Shown: in pieces, positions 1-9,228 of the stretch
Layout: each line of letters begins with the position of its first letter
How positions within the stretch are numbered: position 1 is the stretch's first letter
Source: DATDCY01 sp031406795 [NCBI: Candidatus Rokuibacteriota bacterium]
GTDB taxonomy: Bacteria; JAUVQV01
Direction of reading: 5' to 3'
Length of the DNA stretch: 64,000 nt
Assembly: GCA_031406795.1 (NCBI GenBank)
Contig: JANOHV010000005.1
Coordinates: 7,605-71,604 of the forward strand
Made by a program: the position numbers and the translations under genes
The notes under the pieces: generated by a model
Told to the model about the DNA's origin: nothing
The model's database searches: none
What the model saw: only the letters and a program-made list of their open reading frames with translations

Positions 1-3000
1 TGCCGCTGTCGGGGTGGTAGACGCCGATGTCGCTCCGGCCGTCGCCGTCGAAGTCCCCCGTGACCGGAATCGTCCCCGCATAACCGAACTGCGCCTTCCA
101 GAGACCCTCGGCGCTCTTGATAATGTTCCAGCTGCCGTTGCCGGCGCGGTAATGGCCGATGTCGCTCGCGCCGTCGCCGTCGAAGTCGCCGGTGACGGGA
201 ATCGCCCCGGTGATGCCGAGTTGCTTCTCCCAGAAGCCTGCCGTGCTGTTGAATCCGTACCAGTTGCCGCCGGCCGGATAGTAGCACCCGATGTCCGAAC
301 GACCGTCACCGTCGAAATCGTTCCTCCTGATCGGGTGGCTGGCCACGCAGTCCCGGTCCTCCTGGATGGTCACGATGGCACTGGCCGGAGCCCCGAGTGC
401 GTAGGCCGGGCTCTCGCCGAGCGTCACGACCACCGACTCGCTGCTTTCGCACACGCCGTTGTCCAGAGGCGTCACGGTGATCGTCCCGGTCGCCGATCCG
501 GCGGGAATCGTCACGCTGACATCGAGCGGCACGTAGTCGCCGCCCGGGTTGGCCGTGCTGATCACGGTGAAGTCAACCAGAAGCGCCGCGCCCGTGTCTC
601 CGGTGCGTGTCACCGTGAAGACTCCCGGCGTCGTCCCGCCCTCGGTGATCGTCGGAACCGTGGCGGCGATCGTCACTACCGGCACTGCCGGCGGGAGCGC
701 CACATCATCGCTCTGGATCGTCACGCTCGCGCTTGCCGCCGCATCCACGAGGTAGGCGCCGCTCGCGCTGAGCGTCACCACGACATTCTCGTCCGGCTCA
801 ACCGCCGCGTCGTCAATCGGCGTCACGGTCACCAGCGCCGCCAGCGAGCCGGCCGGGATCACGACGCTGCCGGGCAGAGCCGCAAAGTCGCTGCCGGCCG
901 TCGCCGTGCCGCCAACGGTGTAGCTCACCGTCAGCGCCCCGGTGGTGACCCCGGTACGCGTCAGCGTGAACTGTCCCGCCGTCGTTCCGGCTTCCGTCGC
1001 CGTCGGGTCCGTCGCCGCAATCGCCACGGTCGGCGGAACCAGATCGTCACTCTGAATCGTCACCGTCGCGCTCGCCGCCGCCCCTACGGTATACGTGGCG
1101 CTCGCGCCGAGCGTCGCGATCACGGTCTCGCTCGTCTCGATCGCCGCATCATCGATCGGGGTGACCGTCACGGCGACCGTCGCGGCACCCGCCGCGATCA
1201 CCACGCTTCCGGGCAGCGCCAGGTAATCGCTCCCCGCCGCCGCCGTGCCGCCGACCGTGTAGCTCACGCTCAACGCCGCAGTCGTGGCCCCGGTGCGCGT
1301 CACCGTGTACTGCCCGGTCGTCATGCCGGCTTCCGTCGCCGTCGCATCCGTCGCGGCGATCGTCACCGCCGGCAGGTCGTCGCTCTGAATCGTCACCGTC
1401 GCGCTCGCGGCGGCTCCCACGTTGTACGCGGCATTCGCGCTCAAGGTCACGATCACGGTTTCGTCGGCCTCGACCGTCGCATCGTTGATCGGGGTAACGG
1501 TCAGCATCGCCGTCAATGAACCCGCCGGGATCACAACGCTCCCGGAGAGAGCGGTGTAGTCATTCCCGGCCGCCGCCGTTCCCGCGACGGTGTATCGCGC
1601 CGTCAATGCAGCGGTCGTTGCGCCGGTGCGGGTCAGCGTGAACAGCCCCGTCGTGGTTCCGGCCTCCGTTGCCGTCGAATCCGTCGCCGCGATGGTCACC
1701 ACGGGCAGCGCCGACAATTCATCGCTTTGAATCGTTACGGTGGCGCTCGCCGCAGTCCCCACGGCGTACGCCGCACCGGCGCTGAGCGTCGCCACGACCG
1801 TCTCATCGATTTCCGCCAACGCATCGTCGATCGGCGTTACCGTCACCAGCGCCGTCAACGAGCCTGCGGGAATCACCGCGCTCCCGGAGAGGGCGGCGTA
1901 ATCGCTCCCCGCCGTCGCGGTGCCGCCGATGGTGTAGCTCACCGTCAGCGCCGCGGTCGTGAGCCCGGTGCGCGTCAGCGTGTACTGCCCCGTCGTCGTC
2001 CCCAGCTCCGTGGCCGTGGGGTCCGTCGCCGCAATCGTCACCGTCGGCAGAACCACGTCGTCGCTCTGAATCGTCACGGTCGCGCTCGCCGCCGCTCCCA
2101 CCGTGTAGGTGGCACCCGCGCCAAGCGTCACGACGACCGTCTCGTCGGGCTCAACCGCCGTATCGTTGATCGGAGTAACCGTAACGGTGGCCGTCAGGGC
2201 GCCCGCCGGAATCACCACACTCCCGAGGAGCGCCGTGTAATCGCTCCCCGCCGTCGCCGTTCCTCCGGCCAGGTAACTCACCGTCAGCGCCGCAGTGGTC
2301 GCACCGGCGCGCGTCAGCGTAAACTGCCCGGTCGTCGTGCCGGCTTCAGTCGCCGTCGGATCGGTCGCTGCGATCGTCACCGTCGGCAGAACCACATCCT
2401 CGCTCTGGATCGTCACCGATGCGCTCGCCGCGGCGCCCAAGGTATAGGCCGCGTTTGCGCTCAATGTCACTACCACGGTCTCATCGGACTCGACCGCCGC
2501 GTCATTTATCGGTGTGACGGTAATCAGCGCCGTCAACGAACCCGCCGGAATCACCGCGCTGCCGGAGAGAGCCGTGTAATCGCTTCCTGCCGTCGCCGTT
2601 CCCCCGACCGTGTAGCCAACTGTCAGCGCCGCAGTCGTCGCTCCGGTGCGCGTCAGCGTATACTGCCCCGTCGTCGGCCCGACTTCCGTGGCCGTCGCAT
2701 CCGTCGCCGCAAGCGTCACGGTCGGCAAAGCTACCGCTCCGGGATCAGCCGCATTCCCCGGATAAGTCAGTGCGGCGATCTCGGCCTGATTGGTGATGCC
2801 ATCGCCGTCCGAATCGAGCAGATTGATGGCCGTGAAGCTGTGGCCCGCTGAGGCGTATGCGGCCCCGTAGGGGTTGCGTGCCGAGGTGGACACGTTCGCA
2901 GTGGTATGGCAGATCAGGCAACCATCCAGCTTCGACCCCACCGCCGCCGGATAGGCCGTTCTAAATGCCGTCCGATATCCCGATGACGCCGCCGCCGTGC

Positions 3001-3070
3001 CGGCCAACGCCAGCACCCCGACCAACGCCGCGGACAACAACGTTTTCCAACCCCTGCTCTTCACGCCCAT
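1..3070 (-). CDS. Secreted Calx-beta repeat protein with FG-GAP/VCBS repeats and one haem motif (3' end outside window)
   Basis: Reading from 3070 leftward: a signal peptide (MGVKSRGWKTLL, hydrophobic stretch, ending near ALAGTAAA), then a single c-type haem motif (CLICH, about residue 47), a short EF-hand-like DSDGDG segment, then about seven tandem repeats of roughly 113 residues. The DNA period is 331-341 bp, visible at about 2401, 2060, 1719, 1380, 1049 and 710. Each repeat carries the SDYTAL, TVTPINDAAVE.DETV and VTIQSDD signatures of Calx-beta domains. The last visible part has FG-GAP/VCBS-type Ca-binding repeats (GDFDGDG.SDIG.Y) at about 20-330. A ribosome-binding site (GGAGGGGGA) lies just before the chosen ATG; the frame is open up to 3205, but the signal peptide fits 3070. 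Probably exported, perhaps surface-attached. A haem motif in such a repeat protein is unusual. The C-terminus lies beyond base 1. Confidence 0.85.
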   Translation of the reverse strand, partial: MGVKSRGWKTLLSAALVGVLALAGTAAASSGYRTAFRTAYPAAVGSKLDGCLICHTTANVSTSARNPYGAAYASAGHSFTAINLLDSDGDGITNQAEIAALTYPGNAADPGAVALPTVTLAATDATATEVGPTTGQYTLTRTGATTAALTVGYTVGGTATAGSDYTALSGSAVIPAGSLTALITVTPINDAAVESDETVVVTLSANAAYTLGAAASASVTIQSEDVVLPTVTIAATDPTATEAGTTTGQFTLTRAGATTAALTVSYLAGGTATAGSDYTALLGSVVIPAGALTATVTVTPINDTAVEPDETVVVTLGAGATYTVGAAASATVTIQSDDVVLPTVTIAATDPTATELGTTTGQYTLTRTGLTTAALTVSYTIGGTATAGSDYAALSGSAVIPAGSLTALVTVTPIDDALAEIDETVVATLSAGAAYAVGTAASATVTIQSDELSALPVVTIAATDSTATEAGTTTGLFTLTRTGATTAALTARYTVAGTAAAGNDYTALSGSVVIPAGSLTAMLTVTPINDATVEADETVIVTLSANAAYNVGAAASATVTIQSDDLPAVTIAATDATATEAGMTTGQYTVTRTGATTAALSVSYTVGGTAAAGSDYLALPGSVVIAAGAATVAVTVTPIDDAAIETSETVIATLGASATYTVGAAASATVTIQSDDLVPPTVAIAATDPTATEAGTTAGQFTLTRTGVTTGALTVSYTVGGTATAGSDFAALPGSVVIPAGSLAALVTVTPIDDAAVEPDENVVVTLSASGAYLVDAAASASVTIQSDDVALPPAVPVVTIAATVPTITEGGTTPGVFTVTRTGDTGAALLVDFTVISTANPGGDYVPLDVSVTIPAGSATGTITVTPLDNGVCESSESVVVTLGESPAYALGAPASAIVTIQEDRDCVASHPIRRNDFDGDGRSDIGCYYPAGGNWYGFNSTAGFWEKQLGITGAIPVTGDFDGDGASDIGHYRAGNGSWNIIKSAEGLWKAQFGYAGTIPVTGDFDGDGRSDIGVYHPDSG

Positions 3071-3528
3071 TTCCCCCTCCTCCACTTTGTCGAGACCAAA
3101 ACTGAAGGTTCGGCCTTCTCGGTCAGGCCGCTTCATCCCGCCTAGATTCGCCAAAGCCAGCCGCACTCCACCACTGACTCCGCTCCAATTGCATCTCATG
3201 GCCATATCCCTCCTGAAATTCTAATGTAAAGGTAGTCAGACCTGTGCCTCAGGGCTGTGACGAATGTCACCTTTCAGGCGCAGGGCAAGGGGAAACGCGA
3301 GGCGAATCAAGAGCGCTAAGACATTGATACTGCAGTTTAATTCAATATTCGCCAATTGCTCTTCGGCGCGACGGGCTCATGCTCCCGGATGAGGGGCGCG
3401 AATCCTGACCAGAATCGCTTCGAACTGGCGGATGACCGTGGCAGGCGATCGTCTTGCGACGGGGCGGGGAGGGTCCAGACCTCGAATCCGTGCCAAAGTG
3501 CGCTGGCCGGGACGGCAATGGCGGGAGG
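3071..3528. other. Intergenic region, no gene seen
   Basis: This 458-bp stretch separates truB (ending 3529) from the Calx-beta gene, both on the minus strand. It is more AT-rich around 3300-3360. I see no tRNA, no clear terminator and no convincing promoter hexamers. Two rightward frames cross it, but their residues look like shadows of the minus-strand truB. An in-frame upward extension of the Calx-beta gene to an ATG at 3205 has its own AGGAGG-like site, but it would place 45 non-hydrophobic residues before the signal peptide. Confidence 0.5.
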
Positions 3529-4452
3529 CTACGGCTCCTTGAAAACCCTCAGGAATTTGAGCGGCGCTCCCGGCGCAAGCAGCCTGGCCACCGCCAACAG
3601 CCGTCCCGCAGCGTCGACGAGCTTGACAGTCGCCCCAGGCGCAAGATCCGAGCCACCGCTGACCGGACGCAGGGTGGGTGCCCGGCCATCCATTACACCG
3701 CGAGCCTCGCGCTCGGCGAGCATCACGCCCGGGAGGTTGGCCAGCGCGTCGGCCAACCGGATGAGCGGAGGAGCCGCTCCGGGCGGCAGTGCGGCCAGGT
3801 CCGCGATGGTCAGTGCTTTCTCGAGCCGGAAGGGTCCGATTGCGGTCCGGGAGAGCGCGGCCAGATGCGCGGCGCTGCCGCAGCGCACCCCCAGGTCGCG
3901 GATCAGCGTGCGCACGTACGTCCCGGAACCGACACGTGCGACGAATTCCGCCTCCGGCGGACGCCAGGCCACCAGGCGCATCTCGCTGACCTCGATGCGG
4001 CGGGAGGCCCGCTCCGTCTGCTCGCCGGCGCGGGCCAGATCGTAGAGCCGCCGGCCGCCGACCTGCACGGCGGAGTACATCGGCGGTTCCTGCAGCGACT
4101 CGCCGAGGAACGCCGCCATCTCCGCCTCGACCTGCCTCGCGCTCAGCTGCCCCCACGGCGCCGTCCGGATCGACGCGCCCGCCGCGTCCTGGGTGTCGGT
4201 CTCGGAACCGAAACGCGCCACACCGACGTACTCCTTCGCGAGATCGGCGAGATAGGGCACGAGCTTCGCCGCCTCGCCAAGCAGCACCAGCAGCAGCCCG
4301 GAGGCAGCAGGGTCGAGGGTGCCCGCATGTCCGGCCTTGACCCACCCGAGCTGGCGCCGCAGCTCCTGAAGCGCCTGGTTCGAGCTCGGTCCGACCTCCT
4401 TGGCGAACAGGAGCACCCCATGCAGATCGTCGCGTTCAGGCCTCTTCGCCAT
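3529..4452 (-). CDS. truB: tRNA pseudouridine(55) synthase TruB
   Basis: The 307-residue product isomerises U55 of the tRNA T-loop to pseudouridine. The N-terminus (LHGVLLFAKEVGPSSNQAL) and the catalytic motif GHAGTLDPAASGLL, with nucleophile Asp47, fit the TruB family, as do SGTYVRTLIRDLG and a C-terminal PUA-like region. The usual GHTGTLDP motif reads GHAGTLDP here, a mild change that leaves the aspartate intact. The ATG at 4452 lies 17 bp inside the end of the upstream response regulator, so the two are translationally coupled. truB is the last gene of the dnaJ-hspR-sigma-HK-RR operon, an unusual place for it, since it normally sits with rbfA or rpsO. Confidence 0.95.
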   Translation of the reverse strand: MAKRPERDDLHGVLLFAKEVGPSSNQALQELRRQLGWVKAGHAGTLDPAASGLLLVLLGEAAKLVPYLADLAKEYVGVARFGSETDTQDAAGASIRTAPWGQLSARQVEAEMAAFLGESLQEPPMYSAVQVGGRRLYDLARAGEQTERASRRIEVSEMRLVAWRPPEAEFVARVGSGTYVRTLIRDLGVRCGSAAHLAALSRTAIGPFRLEKALTIADLAALPPGAAPPLIRLADALANLPGVMLAEREARGVMDGRAPTLRPVSGGSDLAPGATVKLVDAAGRLLAVARLLAPGAPLKFLRVFKEP

Positions 4453-5842
4453 CGGGCGCCTCCGCGCCGCCCAGACCGTGCTCGCGCAACTTGGAATAGA
4501 GGAGTTTGCGGGAAATGCCCAGGGCGCGCGCCGCCTGGCTCTTGTTGCCCCCGTGCCGGGCCATCGCCGCCGCGACCACCGCTTTCTCGACTTCCGCGAG
4601 CGGCAGGTCCCGCCCGGAGAGATCGGCGAACGGCCCCGCGGACCCGGCTGCCGGACGCACCTGCGGCGGCAGGCTCGCAGCCTCCAGCAGCGGCCCGCGT
4701 CCCACAACGACCCCGCGTTCGATCGCGTTCTCCAACTCGCGCACGTTTCCCGGCCAGTCGTGCGCGCCCAGCAGTTCCAGGGCCGCCCCGGAAATCCCGT
4801 CGAAGGTCTTGCTCTCCCGGCGGGCGAACCGCTCGAGGAAGAACGCCGCCAGCAGCGGGATGTCCTCTCGCCGCTCGCGCAGCGGCGGCATCGTGACCTC
4901 GACGACGTTGATGCGGTAGTAGAGGTCCTCGCGGAACCTTCCGGACCTGATCTCTTCCCCGAGGTTCCGGTTGGTCGCCGCCACCAGCCGGAAGTCCGTC
5001 GCGACGCGCCGCGTCCCGCCGAGACGCTGCACCTCCTTCTCCTGCAGGACGCGCAGCAGCCGCACCTGCAGTTCCGGGGAGCACTCGCCGATCTCGTCGA
5101 GGAAGACGGTGCCGCCATCGGCCAGTTCGAACTGCCCCGGCTTCGCCCCCGCCGCTCCGGTGAAGGCGCCCTTCTCGTACCCGAACAATTCGCTCTCGAG
5201 CAGCTGCGCGGGCAGCGCGCCGCAGTTGAGGCTCACGAAAGGACCCGCCCGCCGGGGGCTCGCCTGGTGAATGGCACGCGCCGCCAGCTCCTTGCCCGTG
5301 CCACTCTCCCCCTGGACGAGAACCGCGGCCTGGGAATCGCCGACGACCGCGAGAAAAGCCCGCAACTCCTCCATGCGCCGGGAGCGCCCGATGAGCTCGG
5401 AGGCCCCGGCCTCCCCCAGCCGCTCGCGCAGCGTGCGATTCTCCTCCTCGAGCGAGCGTTTCTCCAGCGCGCTGCGCACCAGCGCGCGCCACTGCTCCAG
5501 GTCGGCGGGCTTGGTCAGGAAGTGGTAGGCGCCCTCCCGAAGCGCCTGTACCGCCGTGTCGACGCTCCCGAAAGCGGTGAGCATGACGACCGGAACCTCG
5601 GGACGCGCCGCCCGGATCGCGCGGAACAGACCGAGCCCTTCGACGTCGGGGAGAACGAGGTCCAGGACCACGAGTCCGAGCCGCGGCTCGCCCTTCGCGA
5701 GCGCCCGCGCCCGCTCGCCGGTGGTCGCGGTGACAACCGGGATACCATCCTCGCGCAGCAGCGCGCTGTACATCTGCAAGGCACTCTGCTCGTCGTCGAC
5801 GAGGAGAACCTTCCACGGGCAACCGGGCTTCGTCTCAGTCAT
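4436..5842 (-). CDS. NtrC-family sigma-54-dependent response regulator
   Basis: 468 residues with the classic three-part layout. The receiver domain (1-120) has acidic DD at 16-17, phospho-acceptor Asp61 (VLDLVLPD) and the TAF/K positions. The AAA+ domain (about 145-380) has Walker A GESGTGKE, the sigma-54 contact loop GAFTGA and Walker B GGTVFLDEIGE. The Fis-type helix-turn-helix at the C-terminus is NKSQAARALGISRKLLYSKL. It should activate RpoN promoters once phosphorylated by the membrane kinase encoded 61 bp upstream. A ribosome-binding site (GAGGGAGGA) precedes the ATG. I could not identify a convincing sigma-54 promoter (GG-N10-GC type) in this window, so its targets are probably elsewhere. 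Confidence 0.95.
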   Translation of the reverse strand: MTETKPGCPWKVLLVDDEQSALQMYSALLREDGIPVVTATTGERARALAKGEPRLGLVVLDLVLPDVEGLGLFRAIRAARPEVPVVMLTAFGSVDTAVQALREGAYHFLTKPADLEQWRALVRSALEKRSLEEENRTLRERLGEAGASELIGRSRRMEELRAFLAVVGDSQAAVLVQGESGTGKELAARAIHQASPRRAGPFVSLNCGALPAQLLESELFGYEKGAFTGAAGAKPGQFELADGGTVFLDEIGECSPELQVRLLRVLQEKEVQRLGGTRRVATDFRLVAATNRNLGEEIRSGRFREDLYYRINVVEVTMPPLRERREDIPLLAAFFLERFARRESKTFDGISGAALELLGAHDWPGNVRELENAIERGVVVGRGPLLEAASLPPQVRPAAGSAGPFADLSGRDLPLAEVEKAVVAAAMARHGGNKSQAARALGISRKLLYSKLREHGLGGAEAPDGEEA

Positions 5843-5903
5843 CGCAGTCCTCCCTCACCGCTGCTCCCCCGCAAGCCGGGCGACTGTACCAGAAACGCCG
5901 CGG

Positions 5904-7907
5904 TCACCCTGCGGACTCGATCCCCGGCAGCCAGACCCGAAACACCGCTCCCCCACCCGGACGGTTTGCCGCGGTGATGCGCCCGTCGTGTTTCTCCACC
6001 ACCCCCCTGGCAATCGAGAGGCCGAGCCCGGTCCCCCCGCGCTTGGTCGTCCGAAATGGCTCGAAGATCACCGGGAGCAGCCGGGGCTCGATCCCCGGGC
6101 CGTCGTCCGCAATCGCGATCGTCACCCCCCGGTCGGCGTGGCGGACGGCGCTCACGGCGATGCGTCCGCCTTCGCCGCCAGCCTCGGCCGCGTTGCGCAC
6201 GAGATTCTCGAAGACCTGCCGCAACTGAAAAACGTCCCCCCGCACCCAGAGCCCCTGCGCCGGCGCGCTCAGTTCGAGGCCCGCGCCGGCAGGTTCGACC
6301 CCGTTCCGGCCCTCGCCGAACTCGCGCAGACTCAGCGCGAGATCGATCGGCACCAGGTGCGGCCGCTGCTCGCCGCAGGCGAACAGCACGTCGCGGATGA
6401 AGCGCTCGCCGCGGGCGACCTCGGTTTCGACCACCCCGAGCACCGTCTCGCCGGGCTGCCCGCCGAACTGGCGGCGCAGGACCGCGGTGGCGCCGCGGAT
6501 GACATTGAGCGGGTTGCGCAGTTCATGAGAGACCACCGCCGCCATCCGCCCGAGCGCCGCCAGCCGCTCCTGCAGCCCGACACGTTCGCGCAGGCGCGCC
6601 TGCTCGACCGCCAGGGCCGTCTGGCCGGCGATCGCGGCGCAGAAGGCGAGGTCCTCCGAGGACCAGATCTCGCCGCTCGACTTCGCACCGAGGAGGCATC
6701 CCCCGAGCAGCCCGTCGTGCCCCACGACCGGGATCGCCAGCTCGAACGCGCCCGCGGCGGCCAGGCGCCTCGGTCCCGTCAGACCCGCGAGCAGCTGCCC
6801 GGCGGCCTCGGCGTCGACTCCCGCCGTCCCCGTCCCCGCCGCCGTGAGAAACGCCCCGTCCGCGTGGCGCAGGACCAGCCCGCTCTCCGGGTGCGCGTGC
6901 AGCCACCCCCGCTCCCAGGCGGCCTGCCAGAGATCGCTCTCGCTCTCGAGGCCGCACAAGACTTCGGCGAAGGCCTCGCCCCGCGCGCGCATCTGGGCGC
7001 GCGAGCGGAAGAAGGTCTGGTCGAGACGCTCCTGCAAGGACGACTTGAGGGGCCCGACTGCCAGGGCAACAGCGAGCGCCGGCAGCATCGGCAGCAGCAC
7101 GGAGCCGGCGAAGACGGCGTCCTGAAACCAGACCTGGAGCCCGAGCACCAGCGCGAAGTAGACCACCGTCAGCAGGAACGTCAGCGTCGAGTAGAGCATC
7201 CCGGCCCGAAAGAGGACCTGAACGTCGAGGAGACGGTGGCGGGCGATCGTCACGGCGATGACGCCGACGTAAGCGGCCGAGGCGATGTTGCCGAGCGGCA
7301 GGAACGCGATCCCCCACAGCGGCAGGAAATTGGTCAGGCTCGCGATGCCGAGCAGCAGGTTGGCCGCGAGCAGGTACTGGGCCTGCGTGCGCCGGCCGTG
7401 ATCGCGCGTCGTCCGCACCTCGCGCGCCAGCAGCGTCGTGGAGATCGCGAGATAGGCGAGAAAGTAGCTGACAAAGAGCGGGTAGAGCGCCCCCGGGGTG
7501 CCGTACCAGCCGAACCAGAGCCGTCTCCAGCCGGCAAGGTAGCCCGGCCCGACGCTGACGACGATCAGCAGGCCCGCCCAGGCCCCGAACCCGATCAGCA
7601 GCGGGTGCGAGCGGCGCCGGCCGAGGAAGATGAAGAAGAAGAGCAGCGCCAGGAAGGGCATGACGATGATCGGCGGCTGCAGCAGCCGGTCCACCCGGCC
7701 GGCGATCTGACCGTCCCGGAGCGTGAAGAGCAGGAAGACATCGAGGTTCCACAGGGCGACCGCGATGTTGAAGGCCGCGAAACTGCGCTGGAGCGCCGCG
7801 TTGCCCCGGCGGCTCCAGACGAAGATGCCGAGGGCGAGCGTGAACACGAAGCCGGCCAGCGGCAGAAGCGCGGGCCACCCGACCGACCAGCCGCTCGCTC
7901 CGGTCAT
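5904..7907 (-). CDS. Membrane sensor histidine kinase (7TM-GAF-HisKA-HATPase, PrsK-like)
   Basis: 667 residues. About seven to eight hydrophobic helices fill residues 10-290, like the N-terminal 7TM region of histidine kinases. A GAF-like domain follows (about 310-445). The H-box is SHELRNPLNV with phospho-His461. The ATPase motifs are N-box FENLVRNAAEAG, G1 DDGPGIEP and G2 GGTGLGLSIARG. The layout resembles the PEP-CTERM-associated kinase PrsK, but there is no PEP-CTERM locus here. It lies 13 bp after the sigma-factor gene and 61 bp before the NtrC-type regulator, its probable cognate partner. The signal sensed cannot be told from sequence. Confidence 0.93.
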   Translation of the reverse strand: MTGASGWSVGWPALLPLAGFVFTLALGIFVWSRRGNAALQRSFAAFNIAVALWNLDVFLLFTLRDGQIAGRVDRLLQPPIIVMPFLALLFFFIFLGRRRSHPLLIGFGAWAGLLIVVSVGPGYLAGWRRLWFGWYGTPGALYPLFVSYFLAYLAISTTLLAREVRTTRDHGRRTQAQYLLAANLLLGIASLTNFLPLWGIAFLPLGNIASAAYVGVIAVTIARHRLLDVQVLFRAGMLYSTLTFLLTVVYFALVLGLQVWFQDAVFAGSVLLPMLPALAVALAVGPLKSSLQERLDQTFFRSRAQMRARGEAFAEVLCGLESESDLWQAAWERGWLHAHPESGLVLRHADGAFLTAAGTGTAGVDAEAAGQLLAGLTGPRRLAAAGAFELAIPVVGHDGLLGGCLLGAKSSGEIWSSEDLAFCAAIAGQTALAVEQARLRERVGLQERLAALGRMAAVVSHELRNPLNVIRGATAVLRRQFGGQPGETVLGVVETEVARGERFIRDVLFACGEQRPHLVPIDLALSLREFGEGRNGVEPAGAGLELSAPAQGLWVRGDVFQLRQVFENLVRNAAEAGGEGGRIAVSAVRHADRGVTIAIADDGPGIEPRLLPVIFEPFRTTKRGGTGLGLSIARGVVEKHDGRITAANRPGGGAVFRVWLPGIESAG

Positions 7908-7919
7908 CGGGGGCGGATT

Positions 7920-8780
7920 TCAGTCGAGAAAGTCCGCGAGGTGCCGGCTGCGGGCCAGCCGCTGGAGCTTCTTCTTCGCCTTTTTTTCGATCTGGCGGAT
8001 CCGCTCGCGCGAGAGCCCGAGTTTCGTGCCGACCTCCTCGAGCGTCATCGTCTCCCCGGTCACGATGCCGAAGCGCAGTTCGAGCACCTCGCGCTCGCGC
8101 GGCGCCAGATCGCCGAGCAGGCCGGCGATTTCGGTGCGCAGCGAGCTCTCGAGCAGGTCGTGGTCCACGGCGGGAGCGTCCTCGTCGGCCATCAGATCCA
8201 TGTAGGCCGTCTCGGAGTCCTCGGTAATCGGGCTGTCGAGGGAGACGGGGCGGCGGGCCACGCGCTGGATCTCCTCGACTTCGCGCAGTTTGACGCCGAG
8301 CGCGTCGGCCAGCTCCTTGGAGGTTGGCTCGCGATCGTGCATCTTCGTGAGCTCCTCGGTCTTGGTGCGGATCTTGTACAGCAGCCCGGCCTGCTTGAGC
8401 GGCAGGCGCGTCGGGCCGCTCTGCTCGGCGAGCATCTGCATGATCCCCTGGCGAATCCACCAGACGGCGTAGGAGATGAACTTGACGTTGCGCGCGGGGT
8501 CGAAGCGTCGCGCCGCCTGCAGCAGACCGATGTTGCCCTCGTTGATCAGATCCAGCAGCGAGGGGCCGGCGCCCGAGAAACGGTTGGCGACCTTCACGAC
8601 GAAGCGCAGATTCGCCTCGACCAGGCCCTGGATGGCTTTCTGGTCCCCTTTGAGGGCGAGCTTGCCGAGGCGGATCTCCTCCTCGCGGGGGATCATCGGG
8701 ATCTTGGAGATCTCGCGCAGGTACGTCCCGAGCGACGAAGGGCTGTCAACCGCCATCGCGTCCTCCCCCGGCGCGCTCAT
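7920..8780 (-). CDS. Sigma-70 family RNA polymerase sigma factor (RpoS/RpoD-like, no region 1.1)
   Basis: 286 residues, starting straight into region 1.2 (LGTYLREISKIPMIPREEE). It then shows region 2 (LVEANLRFVVKVANRF, DLINEGNIGLLQAARRFD, ISYAVWWIRQGIMQ), region 3 (REPTSKELADALGV) and region 4 (LAPREREVLELRFGI, LEEVGTKLGLSRERIRQIE). The lack of region 1.1 and the length suggest a group 2 (stationary-phase/stress, RpoS-like) factor rather than the housekeeping one. Its start overlaps hspR by 35 bp. Its place in an HspR-controlled chaperone operon suggests a heat or envelope stress role; this is inference. Confidence 0.93.
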   Translation of the reverse strand: MSAPGEDAMAVDSPSSLGTYLREISKIPMIPREEEIRLGKLALKGDQKAIQGLVEANLRFVVKVANRFSGAGPSLLDLINEGNIGLLQAARRFDPARNVKFISYAVWWIRQGIMQMLAEQSGPTRLPLKQAGLLYKIRTKTEELTKMHDREPTSKELADALGVKLREVEEIQRVARRPVSLDSPITEDSETAYMDLMADEDAPAVDHDLLESSLRTEIAGLLGDLAPREREVLELRFGIVTGETMTLEEVGTKLGLSRERIRQIEKKAKKKLQRLARSRHLADFLD

Positions 8781-9228
8781 GGGGGCGCCGCAACGTGGCG
8801 CGCGGGCCGACGCGCACCAGCGCGGTGCGCGAACGCTGCAGCTCGACCTCGCGCTTCATCTCGCGGCGCACGAACTCCAGCGCCTCGGCCAGCTCAGCCT
8901 GCATGCGCTCGAGCTTGCGCCGCATCTCGATCACGACCTCGACGCCGGCCAGGTTGACCCCCAGGTCGCGCGTCAGGTGCAGGATCCGCCGGACGGTGTC
9001 CACATCGGCCTCCGAGTACAGGCGGGTACCGCCGCGGGTGCGCCGGGGCCGCACATACCCCTCGCGCTCGTAGAGGCGCAGGGTCTGGGGGTGAACGCCG
9101 AGCAGTTCGGCGACCACACTGATCATGTACAGCGGGGTCTCCCGGTCCGCCCCTTGAGCGCGCGCACCGGCCAGGTCGGCGACCTCCGCGGGCGCGGCGA
9201 CCTTGGGGCGTCGTCCGCGCGGGCTCAC
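8746..9228 (-). CDS. hspR: MerR-family heat-shock repressor HspR
   Basis: 160 residues from a GTG whose last two bases form part of the dnaJ stop (GTGA overlap). The MerR-type winged helix begins at PLYMISVVAELLGVHPQTLR and continues with LYEREGYVRP and TRLYSEADVDTVRRI. These match HspR proteins, which repress dnaK/dnaJ operons by binding HAIR palindromes. A C-terminal coiled coil (RRKLERMQAELAEALEFV) would dimerise it. An inner ATG at 9126 would give a shorter protein, but coupling favours the GTG. A HAIR-like site overlaps the presumed operon promoter (10473-10503), so autoregulation is likely. Confidence 0.9.
   Translation of the reverse strand: MSPRGRRPKVAAPAEVADLAGARAQGADRETPLYMISVVAELLGVHPQTLRLYEREGYVRPRRTRGGTRLYSEADVDTVRRILHLTRDLGVNLAGVEVVIEMRRKLERMQAELAEALEFVRREMKREVELQRSRTALVRVGPRATLRRPHERAGGGRDGG

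Noticed and set aside
14-2851. Long plus-strand frames over the first 3 kb, rich in Arg/His/Gly
   Set aside because: They are mirror frames of the minus-strand Calx-beta repeats; composition is typical of antisense high-GC DNA and there is no start signal.
3071-3205. In-frame N-terminal extension of the Calx-beta gene from an ATG at 3205 with its own AGGAGG
   Set aside because: It would place 45 hydrophilic residues before a perfectly good signal peptide that has its own ribosome-binding site.
3241-3300. GCGCAGGGCAA stretch resembling a c-di-GMP-I riboswitch core
   Set aside because: On the plus strand with no downstream plus-strand gene, and the rest of the fold is missing.
5556-8957. 1133-residue plus-strand frame opposite the HK and sigma-factor genes
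   Set aside because: Antisense shadow: no domain motif, while the opposite strand carries complete kinase and sigma-factor signatures.
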